DNA of 64,000 nucleotides from contig NC_077224.1 of NCBI RefSeq assembly GCF_024763615.1, positions 78,936,712 to 79,000,711 of the forward strand, in the 5' to 3' direction. Position 1 is the first letter of the stretch; each line of letters opens with the position of its first letter. Below are positions 1 through 12,700 of the stretch, one piece after another. Origin of the DNA: Phlebotomus papatasi. Lineage: Eukaryota > Arthropoda > Insecta > Diptera > Psychodidae. The position numbers and the translations under genes were made by a program. The notes under the pieces are model-generated. The model was not told the DNA's origin, did not search any database, and saw only the letters and a program-made list of their open reading frames with translations.

Positions 1-1198
1 TTTAGTTTCTTTAATAAACTGGCTATCTAAATATTTACAAAAAAACAACGAAAAATTAAAAGAAAAATTTAGTCTGGTTCTTATTTATCTCATAAAAGAT
101 GGTTCACGAGTTATAAGAAAATCTCTTTATTTTCATTTACCAAATCTTGCACGAAAATTTCAATACTTTTAAACTTTAAGATGAGTAATTGGTACACTTT
201 CCTAGTTTAAATGATTTACAATATCCGCAATAGCTTCAAATAGCACAGCAGTAAAAATCTGTTCCTTCTCATGGCTTTGAAGAAAAAACCAGACACTTTT
301 TAATTTTTTCTCCCTCACATTATAGTGGTTGAGATTAATAGTAAATTGCTTTATCTTACCATATTATATTCAATGCTCAAACTTGACCTTTAGGCACTGG
401 ATTATATTACTCCAAAAGTCGAAGAATTTATGGTAATTGTCATTCATATGGCATGAGTGGAGCACCAAACAGAGGACAATCTCTCCCCAAGAGTGGCTAA
501 TCTTTTTTTTTGCTCCATTGAGAACATTGAGAAGTACAGAGTATGGGAATTTTTGGGAGGCAGTAAAAATGACGTTCTAGTTTATTTGTGGTTTGTGTCA
601 TAAATCAATTTGATTCGCTTGAAAATTTCAAATTAATTACACATTTGTTCACTGATTAAGAGTTCGATGGTATAATAATTCTTTTTTTCTGTTCATTTAA
701 ACAGAACACATGGAATACCTTTTCAATTGATGGCTTGCCTAATCACATTTTCCACTCTCTTTGCTCAAGTGATAAGGACGCGCCGCACTTGACGGAGAAA
801 TTCCTCTTTATAGGTATAAACTTTGAATTCTTGTGGATGGAAAGCGTACAAAAAAGGCTGTGTGCTGATAAAATTTGTTCACTTGGGCATAGTCACTATC
901 TTACTTTTTCACTTTACTTCGATTACACTCATTCTACCATCGAGCATGAGCTAAATGGTAACAATTAGTACTTGAGATGGTATTTAATCTCCCTTTTTAA
1001 TTATTTTCATATTATGATCGTGTATTCAATTACCAACTTCCTCCTATATCCATTCATCATTGACTCCTTGTGCAATTGATGCTCTTCATTTTCCACCTCC
1101 TTTGGACGATAGTCCCCATCATAAATTTCTCATCCGCATTTTTTTTCCATGCGCAAAGCGAATAAAAGAAGGGACAGATAATCCTAACCGGCTTATGT
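1..1198. other. AT-rich noncoding stretch
   Basis: No credible coding region, RNA gene or repeat end is visible here. Short open frames lack codon structure and splice context, so I read this as intergenic or intronic sequence. Confidence 0.5.
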
Positions 1199-2039
1199 AG
1201 GTGAGATTCTTAACGTGAGCTAACTCGGAGTGCATGCAAATTCGATTTAGAGCTGAAGTTGGGAGATGCCATTCAGTTATCTTGAATAAAATTCGTGAAA
1301 TTATACAAATTTTGTATTTAAACCAAAATATCAAGGATTTGGATGAACTGACAGAAAAGTGATATATGGGTGAAATGTAGACCAGAATGTTCTCTATAAT
1401 TTTGCCGTAGAACTTGAACTCATCGATTACTCAGAAGCCAAGATAAGCGAGGTTTTTTGTTTCTTAACTCGTTTTTTCATCCAGAGTGCCCCAAGTAGTC
1501 ATTTGTTGAACTTCAACTATATCAAAGAATTGTTGTATTTTGCGGGACTTTCCATTTAAACCCCTATTTTAAGTGTCTTGGTGGAGTAGAGGCAGTCAAA
1601 TTGGCATCTGAGTGATTTCAAAGCGTTATTATGGGAAAAATCAATTTTTTCACACTTAAACGGCAAAATCGGAGTGATAGCGTAGTCTGAGTGGAAAATG
1701 ATGTATGGACGAAATGTAGAGACAAATGTGCTCTACAATTATGTCGAAGTAATTATCAAAATCGGTTCAGCGACAGTCGAGATAATTGAGGTTATGTGAT
1801 ATTGAAATTGGTTTTTCGACTGTGGCGCCCCTAGTGTTGGTCCCACGAAGTTCAAATATTCTAGAAAGTTGTAGCATTTGGTGAGATCTTTCGTTTAAGC
1901 CCTCATTCATCAAAATCGGTCACATAGAACCGGAGATATGATTTTTTGAATGTTGTGAACTTTGACCCCTCATATCTCCGGTTCTATTGAAACCACAGCG
2001 CACATACGCACCATTTTGGAAACGTCCTAGACTGGACTA

Positions 2040-2700
2040 CAACATACTAAAATTTCATTAACTTGCACAATGCCGTTTTTGAGAAAAGTGACTTTGAATT
2101 TCGATGAATTTTGACGCTATCACAGCGCCACCTGTGGTGACTTTTTGAACTTCCATCTGAAAGTGCTCATCGAGACGAAACCAAAAAGGTAAAATTTATG
2201 TCGCTATGTTAATTAGAACCGGAGATAAAGGCCGGTCAATGTGCGAACTTTGACCCCTTATAGCTCGGGTCAGGGGTTATGGATCGACTTAAGGTTTTTT
2301 CTGTTTGATAGGTATAATCAACGGCTACAACATACTAAAATTTCAGCCCGATTGCATAAGGAATTTTTGAGTTATTTAACTTTTAAGATTTAAAAATTTT
2401 CTTTTTAAAAAAAGCGCCCCTAGCGGTGGTTTTATGAACTTGCGATGTTAGAAGGGGAAGTGGCATTTCACGAGAGCTTTCCAAAAAGCTCTCACTTTTT
2501 AAATTCTGACAATTAGAACCGGAGTTATGGCCATTTTAAGAAAATTTTTTTGGACCCTTATAGCTCGGGTCAGGGGGGTCGGGGGACCTTAAGTTTGGTA
2601 CTGATGGAAAGCTCTAAGGCCCAGCTATAACATACTAAAATTTGAGCCCGCTCGATTCCATAGGGGCGGAGCTATTGAGAAAACAAAAAAAGGGGGGTCT
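2040..2700 (+). repeat. Diverged direct repeat units, period ~290-297 bp
   Basis: ACATACTAAAATTT occurs near 2042, 2332 and 2629. Each copy is preceded by a GACCC(C)TTATAGCTCGGG-like or GACCCCTCATATCTCCGG-like phrase and followed by CCCG or a similar tract. The regular spacing shows serial duplication followed by heavy divergence. Confidence 0.6.
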
Positions 2701-2830
2701 TCAAAATGGCGGAAGGAGGGGTGGGGGGTGGGGGGTCAATGCACCAAGTTGCAATTTTCATACGATATTTAACCTTTGCCGAAAACCGCAAGTCGATATC
2801 TTTTTTAGTTTAGGAGCTATTAAGCTCCAA

Positions 2831-2884
2831 AGAGCGGCCGGACGGCCGGCCGGCCGGACGGACGGCCGGCCGGCCGGCCGGCTG
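2831..2884. repeat. GGCCGG/GGACGG low-complexity block
   Basis: About 50 bp of pure G+C-rich CCGG/GACGG iterations sits in DNA that is otherwise strongly AT-rich. It lies just after the last internal module of the surrounding element. Apparent ORFs rich in Ala-Gly-Arg-Pro across it are translations of the simple repeat, not genes. Confidence 0.8.
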
Positions 2885-3017
2885 GGAACGTAACTTAGCC
2901 CCCCATATATTCGTGATCAGGAAGTGGCGAAACACATTTTGGCCAAGTTTGAGCGCGATCGGACGACATGAAATTTTGTTAGGATTATAGTAGGTGAGAT
3001 TGTTAAGAATCTCACCT

Positions 3018-3787
3018 AAATAGACAAATTGGAATAAAAAGAAAATTATGATAAGGGAGTGTAAGATGAAACCGTTCGATCTGATTAAGTGTATATCATT
3101 ATTGTACAATTTTCCATTCTCCACCAGTTCAATAATTAATAAGTAACAAAGTATGAAAAAACATCACTGAAGATTCACCATCTCTTGAGCACTTCTTAAC
3201 AATTCACCTGAATTTGTAAAACTCTTCAGGGTGGTTGCCTTCAAGAGGATGCCCTTCGTGTCCTCCTATTGTTTGAAGTGGAAGCACGAGTCATGTGCAA
3301 CTTTGTTAAAATTTTACATTTGTGACTGCTGAAGGTAAAAAAATTATATTTAAAACATTGACAGATTTTATGGTTGAAGAATATAAAACAACTGAAGAAG
3401 ATTGTGCAGTCTTTGCAAAAATTACCTTTTATATTGATTCAAGATAACAAATATCAAGAAAACAAAGAAAAATTAATTCTGGTTTATCTGTCTATACAAA
3501 TTTCAGTTTCGTTACTATAAATATATTAAAAACTGTTATAATTATGTTAAATTTAAAAGACACATTTTGAGTTTTAAAATTTACTTCTATTAGTATTTAC
3601 TCTGTGAAAAGAACAACAATTGTGACTCATATTTTATAACTTTTTTTTTAAACTAAATGAATAAGATAATAATATCACATAAATAGTAAATTTTTAAGCT
3701 AAAATGAATCTGAAATATTTTTGGTAAAGAGAAGATTAGTAGATTACGAATTTGGCTACTTAAGTATCCGGAGATTGTTCGTAGCCT
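3018..3787. other. AT-rich noncoding stretch
   Basis: Nothing recognisable was found between the preceding inverted-repeat element and the foldback repeat that follows. Confidence 0.5.
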
Positions 3788-4144
3788 TGTAAATCACATA
3801 ACCCACTAAAAAGTATGTAAGTTTATACTCTTTTCACAATCATAGTTCGTTAATTAAGCATTTGACGAGCATTTTTTTCTTTTACAAACATTTGTTCGTA
3901 CATTTTTGTTTGTATGACAAAATTTCACGAACATTTTCTGAGTGTTTATGAACATTTACAAACGAATGTTCGTAAAAAAAGACAAAAATGTTCCTCGAGC
4001 GTTCATATTCCAATCAATGGTTGTGAATAAGTACAAACTTTTACGAAATTTTTCATGGGTTATACGTTTTACGTGCATTTCGTAAACTGCCAACAGTCAT
4101 TTACTAACATTTACGAAAAATTTTCCGAAATATTTTTTTCTGTG
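3788..4144. repeat. Family C foldback repeat, copy 1 (left-truncated)
   Basis: This copy is rich in CGTAAA/TTTACGAAC and ACAAACATTTGTTCG words in both orientations and ends in TTTTTTTCTGTGTA at 4144. The same sequence organisation recurs at 18648-20045 and 47072-48149, where the left tip ACACAGAAAAA is present. Here the left tip is missing. At the centre, TTTGTTCGTACATTTTTG is uninterrupted; this is the site occupied by element T in copy 2. Confidence 0.65.
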
Positions 4145-4476
4145 TATTATATAAATCTCTGTTTTATTTTTACTATAAATATGGTAAAAAAGAATATAAT
4201 TATTTTAGTATAACAATAGTACTAAATTTTTAATTATTCCTATTATAATTGTTTCTCTCTGCATTATTATTATTATTTCTATTTTTACAAAATACATACT
4301 TTTCACGGAACGTGCGTTAAAAACCCTAATTAATTTTGGGTTATTAATGAACCAAAATCAATTTTTTACTGACAAAAAAAAACCATTTCAATCTGACAAC
4401 GATTTTATATATTGTTTTAAATAGTCATAGTTAATACTTTTTCAATTTATTATTAATTTCGATAATATTAATTTCG

Positions 4477-4646
4477 AAGGTTTCAGACTTCGCATTATAC
4501 TCTGGCTTTGAACGCTTCATATTTTCCCTATTTTCCTTTAATGAATCTGACTTGTCGCATTATATTTTAATAACTATCAAGTCACGCATTTCCTGAAAAA
4601 GTATGATGTGCTCGAAACCAGAGTATGTGCGAATGCTGAAAGCCTT
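4477..4646. mobile_element. Family E palindromic MITE, copy 1
   Basis: Ends AAGGTTTCAGACTTCGCA and TGCGAATGCTGAAAGCCTT are inverted repeats of each other with few mismatches. A related, more diverged copy lies at 61903-62095. There is no coding capacity. Confidence 0.6.
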
Positions 4647-6329
4647 ACCCTATACTTAATATTTCTGAACCTTTCCTGTTATTTAGCTTTACAAAATTAT
4701 TTAGTAATTCATTTAAGGCCTCTTACAAATTTGTGGTCAAATTTAAATATTGAAAAATAAGATAAAAATTTGATAAAGTTTTTATCAAATTACATTATTT
4801 TCTGCTAAAACAAATCTCATGGAAAGTATATTTTAGAACCTGTTATTGCATTCTAAATACATAATTTCGTGTCAATTACTATGCCGTTCTCAGTTCGTTT
4901 ACTCGATAACGACACTTCAATTTCCAATTGAGATATTATATCTAATTGTCAGTGACATTATGTAAATGCCAGCACCTCTTTGATTTGCATAAAAGAAGTA
5001 AAGTTAATTTACGATCTATCAATGCGTTAGTAATCAATTTTCTTAATATGAAACATCATCTGGTTCAGCAGAGGTTATTCTCTACACTTAAGTGACGAGG
5101 TCGTATGTAGAAAATAACTGCCCTGTGGATGAAGAATAGAGACTGATAAATTGAGGGAGAGAAGAAGGCAGAACAAGACCTTCTGGATGGAGAAATCGTA
5201 TGCGAATTGGTGAAATAATGATGGGGTCGACGTTATCTAGTGATGCTTATCTCCTTCTTCATGTTGGAAAGTTGAATGTGGAGTGGTACATATAGCTGAG
5301 GCCACAAAACAGTCAATAATAGTGCTTATAGATGCTATATAGTCTCATTCTTGTGAATGCTAGAAACCTCCATTCACCGGGCTTTTCCAAGGGGGAATAT
5401 TTGTTGTAATGGGCGGAATGCCAGAACATTGTGTTCACATTGTCACGATGGATGTGATTCTTGGTTTCTGTTTCTTCCAACTGACATGTGCAAGTGCTGA
5501 ACGGGGGAGAATTCTTGTATATTTGCTTCCCAGAGTCCATATGGAAATTATGATGAAGGAGGCTCGAGCCTCAGCATTTCTATAACATTCACGGTCTCTC
5601 TCCCCCCCTTACTCAATACGCTAAATGGGATGCCAGGAGGGATGAGTTGGTCGTGCTGTTGTCTGTTTTCAGCACTATCAACATGGATAAATGGTCCGAT
5701 GCTATGTATATTTCACGCCATTGTGGAAATTTTCTTTTATTGTTGTGCAACCCATGCCTTGGGACCAGAAGGGAAGGTTTCTGGAAGTGCAATCGAAGGG
5801 CCTTTTATAGATTTATGGGATGCAGTGCCATGTGTTTTCATCATCACTTTGATGCTCCATTGTCTCGATTTTATGTTACTGCTCGTCTTCCTTTTCCACA
5901 ATAAATGGAGGGTTGAAATATAAGAGATTGGTGGACGTTTTTGGTCTTTATTGCTATAAGGTTAAAATTGCCCCTAAAATACAAAGGTCACAAATGTAAT
6001 CTATTCATGTTCGTTTTTACGTACAAAAGAAGAATGGCGAATTATTGGAAAATTAATCCTAAACTCTTGCTCTTCCCCTACGTGAGTTTTCCCAGAGTTG
6101 ATAAAATTCCCTAATAATATAGATAAGGAAATAAAAAATTTAATAAAGTCATCTGAACTTCAAACATTCTTGCTGCATGTCTTATTTTTGTATACGTATA
6201 GGGGAGTTGTAAAGGAGTTTTCAGTCTAAGCCCAGTTCCCCGATGTTTTCAAAATGACCTAACTTAAATTATCAATATAAAATTTGAAAAAAAATTAAAA
6301 TATATAGAAATTTGTAAAATATAGGAAAT
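4647..6329. other. Noncoding stretch
   Basis: No gene is supported. Overlapping plus-strand open frames at about 5630-5923 encode Cys/Phe/Leu-rich peptides in two frames at once without flanking splice signals, typical of chance ORFs. Confidence 0.45.
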
Positions 6330-6956
6330 GTCCGATATTGCATTCATTCATTCATTCATTTTCAACCGCTTATCCCTATTGGGGTCGCGGGCCCATGACA
6401 TCCAATCAAGCAGCCCACGCCAGTCGGTCCTCCGCCACTTCAGGAAGATGTTCGAGTTCAATCTCACGGCGCTCCCATGCAAGATCCTGAATTTGATTCA
6501 GCCACCTTGTCCTAGGCCTGCCTCGAGGTCGACGTCCCCTCACAATGGCTTGCATAGCTTTTCTGGGGAATCTTTCTTCATTCATGCGTTTAACATGTCC
6601 ATACCATCGAAGTTGTGATCTCTCGACCCGAAGAAGCAGCTCCTCGACTCTTAGTTCCTCACGAACGGCCACATTCCTCACTCGATCTCTACGAGTGATT
6701 CCCTTAACCGCTCGAAGGTACCTCATCTCGGTAGCTTGTACTCGCGATCTTACCCTTTCGGTCATTACCCAAATCTCATGACCATAGGTGAGAATAGGAA
6801 TGAACACAGCTTTGAAAACCGATAATTTAGCCGATCGACTAAGCTCGGCCTTCCTCAACACGCTTCTGCCAAGCTCCCTCATAACTGCAGAAGCCTGACC
6901 GATTCGCTACGAGAGTTCTGCCTCCATCCTACTATCACTCGTGGTCCGATATTGCA
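6330..6956 (-). mobile_element. 5'-truncated non-LTR retrotransposon with target duplication
   Basis: A perfect 13-bp direct repeat, GTCCGATATTGCA, flanks the insert at 6330-6342 and 6944-6956. The insert (6343-6943) reads on the minus strand and ends in a (AATG)n tail, seen as CATTCATTCATT on the plus strand. Truncation at the 5' end, a short tandem tail and a variable-length target duplication are the hallmarks of target-primed reverse transcription. The open frame inside matches the C-terminal region of insect endonuclease-reverse transcriptases. Confidence 0.9.
6406..6943 (-). pseudogene. Reverse transcriptase C-terminal fragment
   Basis: The frame encodes the region after the RT palm. 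It includes ILTYGHEIW, then MRYLRAVKGITRRDRVRN, then SQLRWYGHVKRMNEERFPRK, a sequence of blocks conserved in RTE-like and related non-LTR 'endonuclease-reverse transcriptase' proteins. The open part is 158 codons (6406-6882). Further upstream the same protein frame continues (RMEAEL, RIGQASAVMRELGR) across an in-frame TAG near 6911. Endonuclease and catalytic RT motifs are absent because the copy is 5'-truncated, so it is dead on arrival. The clade is not certain from this fragment. Confidence 0.85.
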
Positions 6957-9370
6957 AACTGTCCTAAATTTGGCACAGATCTGCTAATACTTAATATAAA
7001 TAACAAACAAGATAGACGACACAGTAATGCTTTAGCCTACAATTCAGCGGGAATCCTAGTTTCTTTCACGTTACTATTCTTTTAAAAGAAATCAACAAAT
7101 TTTTGATACTCAATAGTGCAGTAAAAAACAAAATACTTCGTCTGTAAACAATTCATTGCGAACTGTTGAATGGGGAAAAGATTTAACTGTCCTGACTTTT
7201 GAGGGTTAATGGACAAAAATTGTTTTTTAAGACTATGAAAATATTTTTAAATCAACAATTCTTTGTTTTAAGATAAGCATTTTATCATAGATAGTTTTTA
7301 TAAATCTCTAAACGTATAGTTTTAAATTTTGAGCCCTGTTTTCAAGTTATAGGAAATTCCAATAATAACCAACTTAATATTGATACATCTATAAAATTTT
7401 TAGAAGAATAATTTTCCTATAAAAATATGCAAAACTAGTATGCAAAAACTAGAGATTCATGTATGTATATTTGTCAAACAGGCTTTATGGCATAACGAAT
7501 GGTTTTCTTTCTCTCTCTCTCTCTCTCTATTACGGCCTGGCCCATTATTTAAATTAAACGATTGTAAATTTGTAAACAAATTGGTATGAGAGAAATAACA
7601 ATACAATGAATGAAATAAAAATGAAATGAATATTCAAGGAACCAAAGAAGTGGCCGAAATTGCAAGCTGGACGAAATTTAGTACACTTACTCTATATGAA
7701 AGATAATTTACGAACAAATATAAATTAACTCAAGAATTTCTTGAGCTGGAATATATTCATAATTTATCTTTCACATATGGGTTATAAATATAGTTACATG
7801 TGAAAACCAACCAGTGTCAGGGTTACACATTTAAAGTAAAATTAAGAAGTGATTTGACAATGATCTAAGTAAATTTCTTACCAACTGTTATACATTATTT
7901 ATGTTAAATTTAATTTGTTTTGGTTTATCTATTCAATTTCGAAATGGAGAATATCAACTCTGTTATTCATCCTATCACTTTATACCTATCATTATATTGA
8001 TCAGCGTTATGGATCTTTTATGAGAAATTAAATTTTACACAGAATAAAAGTTTAATGGTCGCAAAAGGGGGTGAATATGAGTGTTTGTAGGAAAATGAAA
8101 ATTAGAGTCTGATCTGAATGGTATATGGCAGAGAGCATAGTGCTCATAAAATATTGCATTTTAATGCCAGTTTTGTCTTCTCAATTTTATCTATCTACTG
8201 TCCCAATATTACGAGATGATGCATGTGGCGACAGAAAATTATTCAAATGAATCTTTCCACTTTCCATTCCGAACTGTCCGAAAAAAATATGCTCAAGAGA
8301 GAGAAATTGTGCCTTTTGGCTAGAATGAAAATAAACAAGAAGTTGATGTTGAGGAGAAATGAAAAAAAAATCGAACGTTTTGTCACCCATTGGTTAAGAG
8401 TATAATGTACACAAGATTTGAATTTACTCTCACTTTATGTTTAATTTCTCCTAGTTTAAACAATTTGTCCATTCCACCAATTTGTCTCCATAACCATATT
8501 TCAATTAGATCGTGACTGGGAACACTTGTGCATCTTTTGACCCCATATCAAAAGTTTACACAAACCACAGATACAAATTCAATTCAATAAAAGCATGAGA
8601 ATGCACTTTAATTTTCACGATATTCATATATTAGCCCATGCCATAGCAAAAAAAAAGTGGCCCCATCAATGGCTGAAGGAGGGAAAACCAACTGGGGAGA
8701 AAATCACTATGAGGAAATGGATTTAGACATTTTTTTTATGACTTTAATCGCTAAACGTGAGATTAATTTTAAATCCCATTCGGCAGTCGTGTAAACTCAA
8801 ATATTAACTCTTTGATTACTTTTGTCGGTATCTCCTATCGAAAAAGAATCAATTTTATCGATTTTTATTGCATTTTCGTCTGATTTTGAGCCGCATTAAT
8901 TTGCCAAATAAATAATGCGCCTCTTTCTTACTTGGGGGCTTCAACATTTCTTTCAAAATCGTTTTTGATGCACCGACAAAGGATTCTTTTATTTCTTTCA
9001 TTCCTGAAATATTTCTCGCTGGTGACAACATTATCTGTTAATTTTTCACCATTTTTCTCGCCTCTTTTTTCCGCAATCGACGCAGTGCAATTTATCGTGA
9101 AGAGATTTTGAATGATGACCCGCGACACTCCAAAAAGATTTCGGTGAATGAAACCAAGATGATGAGATGAAGGGCATGAAGCTTCCCTGTATACTCGAAT
9201 ACTTAGTACATGCTTAATTATTTAAATGAGCATTAATTTGGGAAAATATTTTTGATCAGTGAATTAGCAAATTTATCAAGCAAAATATTCAAATTGGTCA
9301 GAAAATAATTCAAAATGATGATCATGCTTTTTCTATACATTTTGGAATCGGAATGTTGGATAATGGGGTA
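6957..9370. other. Noncoding stretch with repeat fragments
   Basis: It holds a short (TC)n run near 7511-7529 and, at about 7635-7698, a fragment ending GTACACTTACTCTA that matches the right end of the family H element at 9371-9793. No gene is supported. Confidence 0.5.
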
Positions 9371-9793
9371 GGGTAAGTGTGCCAAATTTCGGCATAGTTG
9401 CATGCAAGCGTCAAAGTCTCAAGTTTGAAATGTAATATTTTAAATAGATTTTTTTTTTATTCTTTCTTCTGAATGAGTGTTGTTTGGAGTCTTGTAAAGA
9501 TTTTACTGTCTTTATTTATTTTAAAATAATTTTTAATACATTTTAAAATGAATAAAAATATAGACAGAGTTTTGGTGCCCTATTTCGGCCACCTTGATTC
9601 TCATAGTTTCTTGCCCTTCGGGAATTCTTCCACTGTCTTTTTTACGTAATTTCGTTTGTTGAAGTTACATTTATTGTTATTTTTTTGCATTGTATAATCT
9701 CTAGAGTATGTAAAATCTAAAAGTTCATGGAAATTCGAGGAACAAAAAAGGTGGCCGGAATTGCAAGCTGGCCGGAATTTGGCACACTTACTC
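9371..9793. mobile_element. Family H GGGKAA-tip MITE (TA-flanked)
   Basis: TA is followed by GGGTAAGTGTGCCAAATTTC on the left. The right end reads GGAATTTGGCACACTTACTC followed by TA. The word CCGGAATT or its relatives recurs inside both ends. There is no ORF. Fragments of the same family occur near 7635-7698, 34190-34453 and 56842-57060. The TA flank and GGGTAA tip place it with the pogo-like clan of this window. Confidence 0.75.
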
Positions 9794-12700
9794 TATACAC
9801 ACTATAAAAGATTTCGTCAGTATGAAGCATTCTAAAAACTCATTAAAAAAAAAACTGGAATGGAATGATAACTTTTAGATACTATCGAATCGATAGTATT
9901 GATAAATTTGTATCTGTTAGATTAGGTGAATGACGAATTCTTACGCATTGTTAGACCATTTATTGTGACATTCTTAAAAATTTGTGACTGTTGATGAATA
10001 CTTATATTAGCTGCAAAAAGTACAGATATAGTTTCAATTTTTTAGAATCGACAGTCGATACTGTCGAAAAGGAGTTATCATGTCACCCTGTTTAAATTTC
10101 ATAATACCAAATGTGAACATAAATTTCTCTAGTGTGTATTGGCCATTGAATTGTCTTATGGCCACTCACTATAAATGTTAATTAAATGTTAGTCAAACGA
10201 TAAACTTAAAATGCTTCAGAGGAAAATGCTTTATAAGGACCTCATTTTCAACTTACTTAAACGCTGCTCATTTTTGGAACAGTGGCAATGATTCATCGAC
10301 TAGAGTACAACTCTTGATGCCAAATATTCTTCTTTTTTTTTTGCTAGCCTAAATCATTTTAATCCTTTTCCTACCGATTTAAAGCTGACGACCGGTCTCG
10401 AACCTATGGAATTTCACACTCATAGATCTGAAGCTCTATCCACACTGCACTGGTTTACTAAGGCTCCGTTTGCGAAGGAAGAGAACTATTGAGTATGTCG
10501 TTAAATCGTAAAATCAAAATGAGACCAATCACTAACAATACTCTTGCTCATCTGAAGTGCTACCACGCGAGTCCGATTGAATAAGAGACGGAATGAAAAT
10601 GACACTAACGAAGTGTTATTCATATCCGAAAGCATCAAAGAGACTTCTCCAGTTCTTCCTCGCGCCCTGTGGCCTCTGGCACGGACCGACTGTTTACAAA
10701 CTGACAAATGATATACGTGAAAAGTGACGACCATTGATGTTAATGGAGTGATTTTGAATTCTTTCTCGTCTTCTCACACCATCAGCAAAAATGCGTTTGA
10801 GATAAATGCTGAGGTAGGATGATTATGAGTGCCACTGAGGAATCTCTCCAGACATTCTGACATTCACTGCATCCTCAGCATCCGCCACCCTCGCTGTCGA
10901 AGGCATGTTCGGAAATAAGACCAAGTAATAAGGAATTTATGCAATTCACTAGTATTTGCTGCACTAATCCATCGAATTGTTTAATCATTTCAGTTCACAG
11001 ATTTTAATAGCATTTCTACCATAATCTCTCGGGCAGATCTCTCGTGAGTTATTAAGTTCTCTCTTGACTACCAATTTACAATTGCCTATATCCCATAAAT
11101 TCACACAATATGCACTTTTTGAATTATAAATTGACAATCTCATGTGAATGAGACGGCCAGAGTGACAAAGTGAACAATTTAAATTGCATGATACCCGTAC
11201 TCTCCACACCATACACTCTATCGGCCTTTTATGGATAAAATTACACTTTCAGAATCGAAAATATGGTTTAAATTTGCATGTCTGTACATTGAGAGATTTG
11301 TACCGCGAAAGGCTTCTGTACAAATTAATTTCTCTCATTAGTGCTCATGATACTGGAAAATAATCAACTAATTTATCGGTTTTTGCTTATTAATTACCTA
11401 CAAAGACTTTCCGTAATTGCTCTTGACCTGTCCATTGACTTTTATATCTTTATTCAAGGTGCATCTACCATCCTTGCTTGGTGTACTGTATTGCGAAATT
11501 ATATAATTTTTGTCTTGGAGCTGTATTTTTGCAATTTTAAACAATTGAAATTGAAAATGTTTTCCATTAATCATATTTTTAATTTTTCTTTTAAATAGAT
11601 AATTTTAATTATGATTTTAAAATTTTTATTTTAAATAAAGAGTAGGCGTTTCGGATGACCTGTTTTACTAATATTTTACGTTTGATAATGACAAAATTGA
11701 GAGACCAAGCTTTGAAATTTGTAATTTAGTCAAATGACTAAGATTAGCTTTTTTAATAACAATATTGCCAGATTCTTTATTACTTCATAAGCTTTACCAA
11801 TGGCATTAAGATCGTTTTGTGATAATATTCTTGAATTGTTTACCGGTACAAAAACAATTAAATCGATTACTATTGATTGTAGATTAATCAATTTTTCTAA
11901 TTAATTCAAACTCATACCAATAATATTTAAAAATTCATTAATACGATTTGATTATTTGTTAAAATATTTAATTTATTCCATATAGTTGCATGTGGAATCA
12001 TTATAAAGAATGATCACCGAAACCTGTGAATTGATATATCTTAATCTTATTGTTTGGGCTCTAGACCGGGACTGGATAGACCGATGATGATTAATATGGT
12101 AATTGCAATTGCAGTGTTTGCGTATACGATATTAAGAATTTGAGGGACATATTTATTATAAATTACCTGTAACGCTGTAATACAATCTAAATAGTTTCTC
12201 ATTGTTTTTAGAACTATACTTAACCTTTATTGCTTATCTATGTTGCAAAAACAGGACAGTACAACTACAATCTACAATGTTGTTGCAAGTCCAGTTCATA
12301 AAACGAATTCATTACCATTCAAGTCTCGCATTATAAAATTTGTCGTGTATCTAATAAAACTATGTACATTTAGCACTTCACTGTTTTATGTGCTATATTT
12401 TTAATGACTATGCATTCCATTTGCCACCCTCAATTAGTAAGTCTATAAAGTTCCAATATTATACTTCACCTTTATGATTTAGTTATCGAATTAAGCGTGT
12501 ACATCAACAACTCTCGTCGATTGCACCTTGCACTCTCGTCTTCTTCTCTGATCTTGAAGGAAGGTCTTATCGGTTTTTTTTTGGCAGAAGAAAAAAAATG
12601 TGGGTTACTGATTAATACTGCCGATTACCAGCATTGGCATAAGCTGATTATGTGATCGAACTCATTAATACTCAAATTACACGGTTTAATGTGGCGCACT

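Larger units (their letters stand above)
1199..3017. mobile_element. Large inverted-repeat element with internal ~290-bp modules
   Basis: The ends carry a perfect 16-bp inverted repeat: AGGTGAGATTCTTAAC at 1199-1214 and its complement at 3002-3017. A second inward-facing copy of the tip, AGGTGAGATT, lies at 2992, so the right end is itself a small palindrome. The interior is modular. The phrases ACATACTAAAATTT, CCGGAG or CTCCGG, GACCCCTTATAGCTCGGGT and GCGCCCCTAG recur at about 290-bp steps. There is no long ORF and no transposase remnant I can recognise, so the superfamily is unknown. It could also be a decayed tandem-repeat family captured between two inverted tips. Confidence 0.6.

Noticed and set aside
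2642..3124. Ala/Gly/Arg/Pro-rich ORFs on both strands
   Set aside because: They are translations of the GGCCGG low-complexity block in overlapping frames.
5630..5923. Cys-rich possible secreted peptide
   Set aside because: Two overlapping frames are equally open, there is no credible start or splice context and no signal-peptide organisation.
7504..7530. TC dinucleotide run as a functional GAGA-type site
   Set aside because: A short microsatellite with no promoter context.
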